In this document: positions 17,196-26,426 of the stretch, one piece after another
How positions within the stretch are numbered: the first letter of the stretch is position 1
Layout: each line of letters starts with the position of its first letter
Assembly: GCA_963728825.1 (NCBI GenBank)
Contig: CAVSLA010000005.1
Span: forward strand, 186,001 to 250,000
Length of the DNA stretch: 64,000 nt
From: CAVREM01 sp963728825
Lineage (GTDB): Bacteria > Acidobacteriota > Vicinamibacteria > Vicinamibacterales > CAVVIG01
Direction of reading: 5' to 3'
Position numbers and translations under genes: made by a program
Notes under the pieces: generated by a model
What the model was told of the DNA's origin: nothing
The model's input: only the letters and a program-made list of their open reading frames with translations
The model's database searches: none

Positions 17196-18533
17196 CTATT
17201 TTAGATGTGTTTGATCGTGGCCGTATACGTCGGGGCGGGTCTGCAGGGTGCCGTGCTCATCCCAGGCAGTGAAATAGGCGAAGTAGACCGGCAGCGGCCG
17301 CTGCAGCCTGACGGTCTGCTCGGTGCGGCCGTCCATGGCGCGGGCGATACGCGCCTCGGTCCATTCCGGCCGATCGCGCAGCACATATTTCGCAAGGTCG
17401 GCCGGCCGCTCCAGCCGGACGCATCCGTGACTGAAATCCCGTTCGGCGCGGTCGAACAACTTGTCGGCCGGCGTGTCGTGGAGGTAGACGTTGAAATTGT
17501 TCGGGAACATGAACTTGACGAGGCCAAGCGAATTGCCCGGGCCGGGGCGCTGCCGCAAGCGCAGCCCGCTCGGCCCGTCACCGTCGCTCATCGACTCGAT
17601 GTTGTTCCTCGCGAGGTAATCCGGGTCGCGAACGAGGCGCGGGACGATCTCTTCCTGGACGATCGTCGTCGGGATGTTCCAGTACGGGCTGAAGACGATG
17701 TGCGTCATCTGATCGGCCAGAAGCGGCGTCGGGTCTTCCTTCCGTCCTGTCACCACTTTCATGTCGAGGACCAGGTTGCCACCCTCGAACACTTCGAGCC
17801 GGAACGCGGGAATGTTCACCAGGATGTATTCGTCCCCGAGATAGTCGGGCATCCATCTCCAGCGGTCCATATTGATCTGGATCAGTCGGATACGCTCGGC
17901 CAGGGTCCGATCAGAACCGCCATGATCCGGCTGACCCCTGGCAGCGACCGCGCGATGCCGCGCCAGTTGGGTCCGCAGGTCCCGGTACGCCGGTGCAGCA
18001 GGTGAGAGCGCCTTGAGCGACTCATCGATCCGGTCCCGGGCGATGGCGGTGCCGAGCAGGGCGACAACGTCGACCGGCGCTCGAGCGGACGTCCATGCTT
18101 TGTTGATCTTCTCGGGACGGGTTCTGCCCCGTGACAGGTCCGTCGCATACGCGAGGTACGCTGCCGTGAATCGGACGTCGACTTCCGCCGCCCTGGTCGA
18201 ATCGAAGTTCGCGTAGAGTGCGGCCAGACCGTCGACGTCGTAGCGCGATGGATCGAGCCCCTCGTCGTCAGCTGAGCGGATTGCCCGAAGGAGTGCCTTC
18301 ATCGGCGCCTGCGGGCGCCAGCCGTCGCTCCAAACGAGCTGATAACCGTTGTCCGCGTAGAAGCGCTGGATGTCGCGCCAGACCGTGCGGTTGAAATGGT
18401 CCGGCGCCGGCGTCTTCGTGTCGACAACAACCTGCAACGCCGCGTTCGGCAGCAGCGGTTCAGCCGAACGACAGGCTGTCGCGGCGACTACGCAGCAGAT
18501 ACCCAGCATCTGCGCAATACGGACGAGCATCAC
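17196..18533 (-). CDS. L,D-transpeptidase, YcbB/LdtD-like lipoprotein
   Basis: A 445-residue envelope enzyme that would cross-link peptidoglycan stems by 3-3 bonds. The N-terminus has a lipoprotein signal with lipobox-like AATAC (ICCVVAATACRS). Residues 60-200 form the YcbB-type scaffold domain. The YkuD catalytic domain occupies about 230-400 with IPAFRLEVFEGG, HIVFSPYWNIPTTI and the active-site motif FSHGCVRLE containing the catalytic cysteine. The length fits a small YcbB without a separate large peptidoglycan-binding domain. Confidence 0.92.
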   Translation of the reverse strand: MMLVRIAQMLGICCVVAATACRSAEPLLPNAALQVVVDTKTPAPDHFNRTVWRDIQRFYADNGYQLVWSDGWRPQAPMKALLRAIRSADDEGLDPSRYDVDGLAALYANFDSTRAAEVDVRFTAAYLAYATDLSRGRTRPEKINKAWTSARAPVDVVALLGTAIARDRIDESLKALSPAAPAYRDLRTQLARHRAVAARGQPDHGGSDRTLAERIRLIQINMDRWRWMPDYLGDEYILVNIPAFRLEVFEGGNLVLDMKVVTGRKEDPTPLLADQMTHIVFSPYWNIPTTIVQEEIVPRLVRDPDYLARNNIESMSDGDGPSGLRLRQRPGPGNSLGLVKFMFPNNFNVYLHDTPADKLFDRAERDFSHGCVRLERPADLAKYVLRDRPEWTEARIARAMDGRTEQTVRLQRPLPVYFAYFTAWDEHGTLQTRPDVYGHDQTHLK

Positions 18534-18572
18534 TCATTGCCTGGTGCAATTCGAGTGCCCTCGTGCGGCAGC

Positions 18573-19340
18573 TCATGCTGGGCTGGCCCCGAACCTCTTT
18601 CCGATGCAGAGGTCGTAGAGCCATCCGCCCGCGACCGCGCCAACGCACGGCGCAATGATCGGCACCCACCACCATCCACCGCCCGCCCTGAAGACCTCGA
18701 GACCCCAGCCGCCAACGGCTGTGAAGAGACGCGGGGCCAGATCACGTGCCGGGTTGATCGCGTAGCCCGAGTTGTAGCCGAAGGTCGCACCGATCAGCAC
18801 GACCAGCAGGCCGACAATGACCGGCGCGAGGCCGGCGGGCGCTGGTGAATTGCGTGAATCCGTGATGCCGAAGATCACGGCGACCAGCAACGCGGTGCCG
18901 ACGAGTTGATCGATGAATCCGCCTGGGAAGACGCTCAAGAACGGCTGGGGGTAAGTTGCCCAGATACCCGCTGTGCCGAGCGGTCCGCCGACCTGACGAA
19001 TCCCGCCGTCGAAGGCGGCAATCGCTTCGTGATAGGTGACGAACACGACGACTGATGCCGCAAAGGCGCCCGCCATCTGCGCGGCGCTGTATGGGGCCAC
19101 CTTCCGCCACGGGAACCGCCGATGCACGGCGAGCGCAAGCGTGACGGCAGGATTCAGATGCGCACCGGTGACGCCGGCCGCCACATAACATCCCATGGTG
19201 ACCGCGAGCCCCCACGCGATATTGATCGCCAATGGCGATCCCGCCATCCCGCCGCTGAGAACCGTCTGGGCCACGACGCCGACACCGAACACCACCAGGA
19301 TGAATGTGCCGAGAAACTCGGCGAGCATTTCGCGCACCAC
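18573..19340 (-). CDS. glpF: Glycerol facilitator / aquaporin (MIP family)
   Basis: A 255-residue channel with the two half-helix NPA motifs, GAHLNPAVTLA in the first half and GYAINPARDLAPR in the second. The D residue after the second NPA (NPARD) is the signature of glycerol-conducting aquaglyceroporins. Six hydrophobic helices are visible. It is divergent from glycerol kinase across 39 bases, so entry and trapping of glycerol are probably co-regulated from the shared promoter region. Confidence 0.92.
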   Translation of the reverse strand: MVREMLAEFLGTFILVVFGVGVVAQTVLSGGMAGSPLAINIAWGLAVTMGCYVAAGVTGAHLNPAVTLALAVHRRFPWRKVAPYSAAQMAGAFAASVVVFVTYHEAIAAFDGGIRQVGGPLGTAGIWATYPQPFLSVFPGGFIDQLVGTALLVAVIFGITDSRNSPAPAGLAPVIVGLLVVLIGATFGYNSGYAINPARDLAPRLFTAVGGWGLEVFRAGGGWWWVPIIAPCVGAVAGGWLYDLCIGKRFGASPA

Positions 19341-19379
19341 GCCCGACCTCCTTGAGGGCGCTCATTGTAGACTGCGCGC

Positions 19380-20870
19380 ATGTACATCCTCGCGCTCGAC
19401 CAGGGCACGACCAGCTCGCGCGCCATCCTGTTCGACCGCGAGGGCTCGATCGCTGCCGTGGCCCAGAAGGAGTTCCGACAGATATTTCCACAGGCCGGAT
19501 GGGTGGAACACGACCCGCACGAAATCTGGGCGTCGCAGCTTGGCGTGGCGGTGGAAGTGCTGGGGCGAAGTGGTGTCAGGCCCCACGACATCGCCGCTCT
19601 CGGCATCACCAATCAGCGTGAAACCACAGTAGTCTGGGACCGCGAAACCGGCGCTCCCATCCACAACGCCATCGTCTGGCAGGACCGGCGTACGGCCGAT
19701 CATTGCGAACGTCTCAAGGCGGATGGGGCGGGACCGATGGTGCAGCAGAAGACAGGGCTGCTCATCGACGCGTACTTTTCGGCCACCAAGGTGCGCTGGA
19801 TTCTGGATCATGTTCCAGGGGCACGAGCCCGCGCCGTGGCCGGCAAGCTCGCCTTCGGCACCGTCGATTCCTGGCTGATCTGGAAGCTGACCGGCGGCAC
19901 CGAACATGTCACGGACGTGACGAACGCGTCGCGCACGATGCTGTTCGACATCAACCGGCTCGAATGGGACGACGAGCTGTTGCGGCTGTTCGACATCCCG
20001 CGCAGCCTGCTGCCGGAAGTGCGTCAATCGGCGGCGGATTTCGGTCGCACCACCGCCCAGTCGGGACTCGGCGCCGTCGCAATCGCCGGCGTGGCGGGCG
20101 ATCAGCAGGCGGCGCTCTTTGGACAGATGTGCCGGACGCCCGGGATGTCGAAGAACACCTACGGGACCGGCTGCTTCCTGCTCCAGAACGTCGGCAGGAA
20201 ACCGATCGTCTCGCGTCATCAGCTCGTGACGACGATCGCCTGGACGATTGACGATCGCACGGAGTACGCCCTCGAAGGCAGCGTGTTCATCGGCGGCGCT
20301 GTGGTGCAGTGGATCCGCGACGGTCTCCGTCTCATTCGCCACGCGGCCGAGATCGAGCCGCTCGCGGCCAGTGTGCCTGACAACGGCGGCGTCTATCTCG
20401 TTCCTGCGTTTGCCGGTCTCGGCGCGCCCCACTGGGATCCGTTCGCGCGCGGCGCCATCCTCGGGATCACGCGCGGCACGACCGCCGCACACCTGGCTCG
20501 GGCGGCGCTCGAGAGCATCGCGCTGCAGGTCGCGGACCTGCTCGACGCGATGCGGCGGGATGCGGCGATCGCGGTGACCGAGTTGCGGGTCGACGGCGGT
20601 GCCGCCACCGACAACCTGCTGATGCAGATGCAGGCGAACTTTCTCGGCGCACCGGTCGTGCGGCCGAAGATCACCGAAACGACCGCGCTCGGCGCCGCGT
20701 ACCTGGCAGGCTTGTCGGTCGGGTTCTGGAAATCGCTGACGGACATTGCCGCGCAGTGGCAGATCGATCGGCGATTCGAACCGCAGCTGTCCGCGGACGA
20801 GACGGCCGCCATCCGCGCGCAATGGACGACCGCGGTGGAACGGACCAAGCGGTGGGTACAGTCCAGCTAG
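19380..20870 (+). CDS. glpK: Glycerol kinase
   Basis: A 496-residue FGGY kinase, close to the usual length of about 500. The N-terminal phosphate motif is ALDQGTTSSRAILFD; substrate-site segments include TNQRETTVVWDRETG and WQDRRTAD. The second domain has NTYGTGCFLL, VFIGGAVVQWIRDGL and RVDGGAATDNLLMQMQA. It makes glycerol 3-phosphate from glycerol and ATP in the cytoplasm. The frame is intact and it pairs with the divergent glpF. No glycerol-3-phosphate dehydrogenase gene is nearby. Confidence 0.97.
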   Translation: MYILALDQGTTSSRAILFDREGSIAAVAQKEFRQIFPQAGWVEHDPHEIWASQLGVAVEVLGRSGVRPHDIAALGITNQRETTVVWDRETGAPIHNAIVWQDRRTADHCERLKADGAGPMVQQKTGLLIDAYFSATKVRWILDHVPGARARAVAGKLAFGTVDSWLIWKLTGGTEHVTDVTNASRTMLFDINRLEWDDELLRLFDIPRSLLPEVRQSAADFGRTTAQSGLGAVAIAGVAGDQQAALFGQMCRTPGMSKNTYGTGCFLLQNVGRKPIVSRHQLVTTIAWTIDDRTEYALEGSVFIGGAVVQWIRDGLRLIRHAAEIEPLAASVPDNGGVYLVPAFAGLGAPHWDPFARGAILGITRGTTAAHLARAALESIALQVADLLDAMRRDAAIAVTELRVDGGAATDNLLMQMQANFLGAPVVRPKITETTALGAAYLAGLSVGFWKSLTDIAAQWQIDRRFEPQLSADETAAIRAQWTTAVERTKRWVQSS

Positions 20871-20899
20871 CGGTGCGATGGTTAACTGAACTGTTGGTT

Positions 20900-21091
20900 T
20901 TACTTCGGACGCCCGCGATCGGCAGCTTCCGCACGATCGGACAAATTGAGTACAGGTTCGGCATTCCCTGCCACAATCAGAAGCGTGGCCAGATGCGGCG
21001 CCACGTCGAGCACTTCGCCGGGACGAAACTTCCGAATGTCGAATTCGGCGAACTCGACTGGATCGGGAGCTTTGGTGATTCGAATCCGCAC
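20900..21091 (-). CDS. Small conserved hypothetical protein
   Basis: A 63-residue protein on the minus strand in the gap between glpK and a lipoprotein gene: it begins MRIRITKAPDPVEFAEFDIR and contains FRPGEVLDVAPHLATLLIVA, then GNAEPV. This pattern (hydrophobic strand, then VxPxLATLLIVxGxAEP) recalls short proteins seen in several acidobacterial genomes and reads as a real fold, not a chance frame. Function unknown; the start has no strong ribosome-binding site. Confidence 0.55.
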   Translation of the reverse strand: MRIRITKAPDPVEFAEFDIRKFRPGEVLDVAPHLATLLIVAGNAEPVLNLSDRAEAADRGRPK

Positions 21092-21169
21092 GGGTCTGTT
21101 GGTTTTTCTATCGCGCCGATGTGGTGTTTGAGTGTTTTTATTACACCGTTACGGGGGCGAGGCGCAATC

Positions 21170-21637
21170 ATGGTAGCAACAAGCAATGCGCTTGCCGGAC
21201 CTCTGACCAAAGCGGTCCTGCTCGCTGCGATCTTGTGTGCGACGGCGTGCGACGTGGCGCCGCCCGCTCCGACCGATGGCCCTATCAATCTCACGGGAAC
21301 CTGGCGCGGCAACATCGCGGTGGACAGTGTCAGCGCCACCATGACGTGGACGCTGACGCAGGCCGCAACTTCCGTCAATGGGCCCGTGTTGATTGGCCTG
21401 CCGACCGGCACGGTCCTGCTGAATGGGCTCCTGACGGGGACGCTGACCGGCACCACGCTGGCCTACACGGTGTCGGTCCCGCCAGGTGGCGTACTGTCGC
21501 AACCCGGCTGCAGCGGTCAGATTGCCGGCGTGGCGATGGTCGCGAACGGCATGACGATGAATGGCACCTATAAGCTGGCCGCGAGCACATGTCCCACCGG
21601 TCTGACGAGCGGCAGCTTCACACTCACCAAGCAGTAG
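21170..21637 (+). CDS. Small lipoprotein of unknown function
   Basis: A 155-residue protein starting at ATG 21170 (MVATSNALAGPLTKAVLLAA), with a lipoprotein signal whose lipobox is ATAC, followed by DVAPPAPTDGP. The mature part, beginning NLTGTWRGNIAVDSVSATMT, is rich in threonine and beta-strand patterns (LTGTLTGTTLAYTVSVPPGG) and holds two further cysteines (PGCSGQ and STCPTG) that could form a disulfide. It resembles lipocalin-like or calycin-type surface lipoproteins, but no family can be named with confidence. Confidence 0.75.
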   Translation: MVATSNALAGPLTKAVLLAAILCATACDVAPPAPTDGPINLTGTWRGNIAVDSVSATMTWTLTQAATSVNGPVLIGLPTGTVLLNGLLTGTLTGTTLAYTVSVPPGGVLSQPGCSGQIAGVAMVANGMTMNGTYKLAASTCPTGLTSGSFTLTKQ

Positions 21638-21656
21638 CAGTCCGGCCGGCGGCCCG

Positions 21657-22991
21657 CTACGGCAAGACGGGCGGCGGCGCCACCATTGGCGGCATCGGCG
21701 GCTCGCGGCGATCGAAGCGCGCGAGCGCGACAGCGCCAAATCCGATCGTCCACGCGACGTATTCGACGATGAACGCGATCACGCCAAGGCCGATGGCCAG
21801 GGGCACGATCGGACCGCCGATGAGAGAGAGCAGGCGCGCCAGGAGAAGCGGCGACACGACGACGATGACGCCAAGGATGGTCGCCCAGTAGGGGCCGGGT
21901 GGCGACCAGCCGAGACGTTCGGACACCACCTGCCCGACGCGGTAGGCAATCGCCGTAAAGCCGAGCAGAGCGACGAAGGCGAGCGCCAGGATGGCGAACG
22001 GAATCAACAGCAGCAGCGGGATGCCGATGATCGTGACCACCAGTACGATGATCGTGACGATCAAGACCGGCAGGAACAGCAATTGGGCCAGGAAGCCGAT
22101 GGCGCCGGCCTTGAGCGGTTCGACGATGGCGCGGGCACTGGTTCGCTCGACGTATTCCCGGCCGATGAGCATGACCAGCACACCGAGGACGCAGAGAATC
22201 GCGACGCGGCCGAGCGTCGACATCAATGCCAGCGTCCGGCTGAACCTCGGGAAGGGACCGGGCCGCCAGCCCCACCGAAGGTTTCCGAAGTCGAACTCGC
22301 CAACGCCGATCTCGTGGAGCTCGCCGCGGACCTGGGCGCCGTCTGCACGTTCGAACCGGCCGCCAATGACGGCGATATCCTCGGTGACGATCGCCCGGGG
22401 CCCGAGCTCGACGTCCCCGCCGACCGCGACGACTTCGCCGCGCACTTCACCGTCGATGCGCGCCGAGCCGCCAATCGCCACCACGTTGCCGACGACGATT
22501 TCATCCTCGTCGACTCGCACACTTCCGCCGAAACGCACCTGGTCACCGCGCTGTGTCTGACGCCGCTCGCGCGACTCGATCGGCGGCTGCGGCGCCGGTG
22601 GCGAGGACGGCGTCTCGGGAACGGGCGGAGCGGCCGGGGCGGGAGCGGTCGGTGCGGGAGCGGCCGGGCCGAACAACGCCCGCTGCTGAGCGGCGTCGAG
22701 GTAAGACAAACGGATGACGGCATCAGCGTCGGCGCCGAGCTTTGCGCTGACCTCCGCGCCGGTCGCTCGAGCGCCGTCGATGGCAATCGTCGAGTCGGCG
22801 ATCTCAATCAGCCGCACACCCGCGGCGGCCGAACGTGGCCTCAGGACGAGGCGATCGGTCAGCTGCAGTACCTCGAAGCGGCGCTCGATCTGCTGGCGGA
22901 GCGCCGTATTGTCGGCGGTTGGCGGCTGGGCGGCAGACGTGCCGGGCCATACGCCTGCTGCCGCGACGAGCGCGAGCGTCCACTTCTTCAT
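21657..22991 (-). CDS. Bactofilin-like beta-helix protein fused to a polytopic membrane domain
   Basis: A 444-residue protein with a signal peptide (to about residue 22), a proline/alanine-rich linker (about 105-145), then a bactofilin-like right-handed beta-helix (FGGSVRVDEDEIVVGNVVAI, ARIDGEVRGEVVAVGGDVEL, IVTEDIAVIGG). The C-terminal third has about five membrane helices with LPVLIVTIIVLVVTIIGIPL. This polymer-forming domain plus membrane module is common in acidobacteria, often near sigma factors. Its partner is probably the 106-residue membrane protein just upstream, which overlaps it by four bases. Confidence 0.78.
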   Translation of the reverse strand: MKKWTLALVAAAGVWPGTSAAQPPTADNTALRQQIERRFEVLQLTDRLVLRPRSAAAGVRLIEIADSTIAIDGARATGAEVSAKLGADADAVIRLSYLDAAQQRALFGPAAPAPTAPAPAAPPVPETPSSPPAPQPPIESRERRQTQRGDQVRFGGSVRVDEDEIVVGNVVAIGGSARIDGEVRGEVVAVGGDVELGPRAIVTEDIAVIGGRFERADGAQVRGELHEIGVGEFDFGNLRWGWRPGPFPRFSRTLALMSTLGRVAILCVLGVLVMLIGREYVERTSARAIVEPLKAGAIGFLAQLLFLPVLIVTIIVLVVTIIGIPLLLLIPFAILALAFVALLGFTAIAYRVGQVVSERLGWSPPGPYWATILGVIVVVSPLLLARLLSLIGGPIVPLAIGLGVIAFIVEYVAWTIGFGAVALARFDRREPPMPPMVAPPPVLP

Positions 22992-23308
22992 CGCGAAGAC
23001 TCCTCTTCATAACCCAACAGTCGCTGCAGACCGTAGAGCGCGACGGCGCCGACCAGGACCAGCGACGCGATCCCCGCAAGGGCCCGCGGCGTGACAATCG
23101 ACGCCGCGGCGGCGCGGCCGATCGTCGAAACGATGGTCCACGCGTCGCTCCCCGACCCGAGCGAAGTGGCCACCCACAGTGACGCGTTCACCATGGCGGA
23201 GATGGCCCGCACGAACCCCTGCACCATCAGCGGCAACACCAGGAACGCTGCCGCGATGCCCGCCACGATGGCGACGATCGCGAGACCGGCCAGGCGGCGC
23301 CAGCCCAT
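22988..23308 (-). CDS. Small membrane protein, operon partner of the bactofilin-like protein
   Basis: A 106-residue protein with two strongly hydrophobic segments, at residues 5-30 (LAGLAIVAIVAGIAAAFLVL) and 75-95 (LAGIASLVLVGAVALYGLQR), and a charged tail EEESSR. Its stop overlaps the next start (ATGA at 22988-22991), pointing to translational coupling and a functional link with the bactofilin-like membrane protein. I recognise no family. Confidence 0.65.
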   Translation of the reverse strand: MGWRRLAGLAIVAIVAGIAAAFLVLPLMVQGFVRAISAMVNASLWVATSLGSGSDAWTIVSTIGRAAAASIVTPRALAGIASLVLVGAVALYGLQRLLGYEEESSR

Positions 23309-23378
23309 CTATCTACTTTTACGTGAAAGGTTAGGCGGATGTTGCACAGTGTGAAACTGGGCTAGGATCCGAAGGCTG

Positions 23379-24630
23379 ATGAGCGACGCGCAGGGGCCGC
23401 GACAGTTCTGGTATCGCGAACTGTCGCCCGACCAACGCAAGGCCTTCTGGGCGGCATACCTCGGATGGACCCTCGACGGATTCGACTTTTATATCCTGAG
23501 CCTTCTCCTCGTCGAGGTCCAACGAAGCTTCACGGTCAGCAGCGCGCTGGCCGGAGCGCTGGCGACGGTCACCCTGATGTTCCGGGTGGTCGGCGGCATC
23601 GGCGCGGGTCTCGCCGCGGATCGCTGGGGCCGGAAGCTCCCGCTGATGCTGTCGATTCTATGGTATTCGTCGTTTGCGTTCCTGAGCGCGTTTTCCACGT
23701 CCTACGCCATGCTCTTCACCTGCCGCGCGCTGTTCGGCGTCGGCATGGGCGGGGTCTGGTCGGCCGGCATGCCGCTCGCCATCGAGCACAGTCCACCGAA
23801 ACACCGGGGCGTCATGTCCGGGGTTCTGCAGGGCGGCTACGCCCTGGGCGTCATCCTCGCGGCGGCGGTGTATCAGTTCGGGTATCCGCTGGTCACGCGA
23901 TCGCCCGGACGGCTGGCGCATGCTGATGTGGGTCGGGATTCTACCCGCAGGACTCGTCTGGTGGATCCTGAAATATGTCCGGGAGAGCCCCGTGTGGCTG
24001 GAGCGGCGCGAGCGGGCGGGCCATGCCGCCCGCCAAGGCACGTTCTTGCATCTTTTCAGTCGGGAGCTGCTGCCGGTCACCCTGCACACGTCGATCCTTC
24101 TGGCCTCGCTGCTCTTTCTGTACAACTCCATTACGTGGTGGTACCCGACGCTTCTCGACCAGTTGAATCGGGCGCGCCTGCCGTTCATCACGGCCTTCTC
24201 GGCTGGCGGCATCGCCGGCTCCTTCCTGTGCGGACGCCTGTCGGAGACGCGTCTGGGCCGCCGCGGCGCCGCCTCGCTCATCCTGCTCGTCGGCATCCTG
24301 TCGATCCCTCTGTACCTGTTCAGTGAAGGAACGATTTCCCTGTTGCTCGGCGCGGCAACGATGGGTGTTTTCGGGACTGGAGCGTTCGGCATCGTGCCGA
24401 CCTATCTCAGCGAACGCTTCCCGACCGCCACCCGCGGGGTGGGCGCCGGATTCTCCTACCAGGCTGGCGCGGCGCTGGCGGCGATCGGGCCGACCTTGAT
24501 CGGATCCATGCGCGACCAGGGCTTCGCGCTCGCCTCCGCGATGGCGATCTGTATGGTTCTGTCAGGCACGCTCACCGTCGGTCTTTTCTGGCTGGGTCCC
24601 GAAACGCGCGGATGGGAGTTGGAGAATTAG
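23379..24630 (+). CDS. MFS transporter (metabolite:H+ symporter type), one frameshift
   Basis: About 417 residues once a single +1 shift near 23895-23920 is corrected. The first half has LGWTLDGFDFYILSLLLVEV and the MFS loop motif ADRWGRKLPL, then MSGVLQGGYALGVILAAAVY. The second half resumes at LMWVGILPAGLVWWIL and ends GLFWLGPETRGWELEN, again with the family motif PETRG. It resembles the sialate/lactate/aromatic acid:H+ symporter groups. The stop codon is formed inside the first unit of the AATTAGG array that follows. Confidence 0.85.
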
Positions 24631-24664
24631 GAATTAGGAATTAGGAATTAGGAATTAGGAATTA
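24625..24664. repeat. Direct AATTAGG heptamer array, 5.7 units
   Basis: Five perfect AATTAGG units plus AATTA run head to tail, the same word as the array at 13911 but without the inverted arm. The first unit supplies the MFS transporter's stop (GAG AAT TAG), so the last residues of that protein are encoded by the repeat. The array ends five bases before the stop of the convergent outer-membrane barrel gene. Confidence 0.9.
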
Positions 24665-24668
24665 CGTG

Positions 24669-25322
24669 TCATTTGACTGATAGGCCAGCGCCGATGACCA
24701 TGATCGTCGTGCGCGGACTGCCGGGCAGGCCTCCCACCGGCGTGCCGGGATCAATCGCGTGAAATCGCACGTCGACGGTGAAGGCGAGGTGCTCCTTCGC
24801 AAACCAGCGGGCGCCGCCGCCGTAGTTGAGCGTCGTCAGGCGTTCCTTATCACCAGGTAACGCCGCCTGCGCGTCGGGGACGGTCGACCAGACGCTCTTG
24901 CCGATGCCGCCGCTGATGTAACTCCAGCCGTTTCCGGTTCCGAAGTTGAACGACAACTGCGGCGTGAACGACGTGAACCACGCTGTCACGGCGCGCCCCG
25001 TCTCGACGCCTTCTTGCACGACTGGCGGCGAGGTCGCTCGTGCGAGGGTGATCTGCCCGCCGATGCCGAACGTCAGCACTCTCCACTTGAACAGGTAGAG
25101 ATGCGCGCCCGCATCCAGGCCGAGTCCCCGGCCTGGCAGCTCCTCCAGGCTCAGGCCGCGGCTCTGCGCGAGCTGTTCGTCGGCGGGAAAGACCGGTGAC
25201 GTGCCGCGCACATCGACGACGAATGGACCGATCCGTGGCGGCGCGTCCTGGGCGTGCGCGGGCGCCGCATGCAGACAGAGAACGACGCAGATGGCCTGCC
25301 CCACGCCCCGAGTGCGCATCAA
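24669..25322 (-). CDS. Outer-membrane beta-barrel protein
   Basis: A 217-residue protein with a signal peptide ending HAQ. The mature chain alternates hydrophobic and polar residues in barrel-like strands: WRVLTFGIGGQITLARA, FTPQLSFNFGTGNGWSYISG, LTTLNYGGGARWFAKEHLAF, VDVRFHAID and a final TTIMVIGAGLSVK. It looks like a small OmpW/OmpA-barrel-type protein of eight strands or so. The role is unknown; it stands alone between the MFS gene and a divergent dehydratase gene. Confidence 0.75.
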   Translation of the reverse strand: MMRTRGVGQAICVVLCLHAAPAHAQDAPPRIGPFVVDVRGTSPVFPADEQLAQSRGLSLEELPGRGLGLDAGAHLYLFKWRVLTFGIGGQITLARATSPPVVQEGVETGRAVTAWFTSFTPQLSFNFGTGNGWSYISGGIGKSVWSTVPDAQAALPGDKERLTTLNYGGGARWFAKEHLAFTVDVRFHAIDPGTPVGGLPGSPRTTIMVIGAGLSVK

Positions 25323-25412
25323 GTCGACACAATTGTACCAGTGGGCGCCGATGGCACTGAGCTTGGCGCGAGACGTTGACGGCCCCTTCGACGGCGGCTA
25401 GGATCGCAGGTC

Positions 25413-26405
25413 TTGTCCATCGCGGTGCGCAGCCGTCACATCAGCCTCACGGACCTGCGGGACGCTGCTGCGGCTATCTACGACGCGGCGGTCCGCACGC
25501 CGCTGGTCCGGATCGATCTCGGGGCGAGCGCTCCGCTCCGTGAGCTGTACCTCAAGCTCGAACTGCTGCAGCCGATCGGCTCGTTCAAGATCCGCGGCGC
25601 CTACAACGTCATCCGGCAGCTGTCGCCGGCCGAACTGCAGAATGGCGTCTGGACCGTCAGCGCCGGCAACGCCGCGCAAGGGGTGGCGCTCGCCGCGCTG
25701 AAAGTGGGGGCGCCATGCTCCGTGATGGTCATGGACACGGCGCCCGCGACCAAGGTGGCGGCGATCGAGCGGCTCGGCGCCTCGATCGTGCGCGCCAGCT
25801 ACGACGAATGCTGGCGGACGGTCATCGCGCACGGCTCGGACCGCATGAGCGGGCACTTCGTCCATCCCTTCGACGACAATCGATTCATTGCCGGGAACGG
25901 GACCGTGGGGCTCGAAATCCTCGAAGACCTGCCCGAGGTCGACGCCATCGTGGCGCCGCTCGGGGGCGGCGGCCTCCTGTCGGGCATCGCGGCCGCGGTC
26001 AGTCACCTCCGCCCCGCGACGCGCGTGTTCGCGGCGGAGCCCGAGACCGCGGCGCCGCTCTCGGCATCCCTGGCGGCCGGCCGAGCGGTGTTTTTCGAAG
26101 GCTGGAAACCCTCCTTCGTGGACGGAGCGGGCGGCAAGTCGGTCCTCGAGTCGATGTGGCCGCTGCTGCAGGGGCTGGCCGGATCCATCGTCGTGCCGTT
26201 GGCGGATGCGGCGGCCGCGATGCGGCTCGCGGCGGAGCGCGCGCATGTCATCGCCGAAGGCGCCGCCGGATGCGCGATCGCGGCGGCGTTGAGCGGCCGG
26301 GCCGGCAGCGGCAAGGTGGTCGCCGTGGTGTCCGGCGGCAACATCGACCTGTCGACGTTCGCGTCACTCGTGACGACCAGCGGCAGCCGGGGCGAACGAT
26401 CATAA
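25413..26405 (+). CDS. Threonine/serine dehydratase-like PLP enzyme
   Basis: A 330-residue fold-type II PLP enzyme. The lysine that binds PLP is in GSFKIRGAYNVI; the phosphate-binding glycine loop is LGGGGLLSGIA; SAGNAAQGVALAA matches the substrate loop. The probable start is TTG at 25413, with an alternative GTG at 25425. The protein lacks the C-terminal ACT-like regulatory domain of biosynthetic IlvA, so it is a short catabolic-type threonine dehydratase or a serine racemase/diaminopropionate-type relative. Glucan phosphorylase follows 21 bases later on the same strand. Confidence 0.87.
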   Translation: MSIAVRSRHISLTDLRDAAAAIYDAAVRTPLVRIDLGASAPLRELYLKLELLQPIGSFKIRGAYNVIRQLSPAELQNGVWTVSAGNAAQGVALAALKVGAPCSVMVMDTAPATKVAAIERLGASIVRASYDECWRTVIAHGSDRMSGHFVHPFDDNRFIAGNGTVGLEILEDLPEVDAIVAPLGGGGLLSGIAAAVSHLRPATRVFAAEPETAAPLSASLAAGRAVFFEGWKPSFVDGAGGKSVLESMWPLLQGLAGSIVVPLADAAAAMRLAAERAHVIAEGAAGCAIAAALSGRAGSGKVVAVVSGGNIDLSTFASLVTTSGSRGERS

Positions 26406-26426
26406 AAACCTGCCATCACAACAAAG

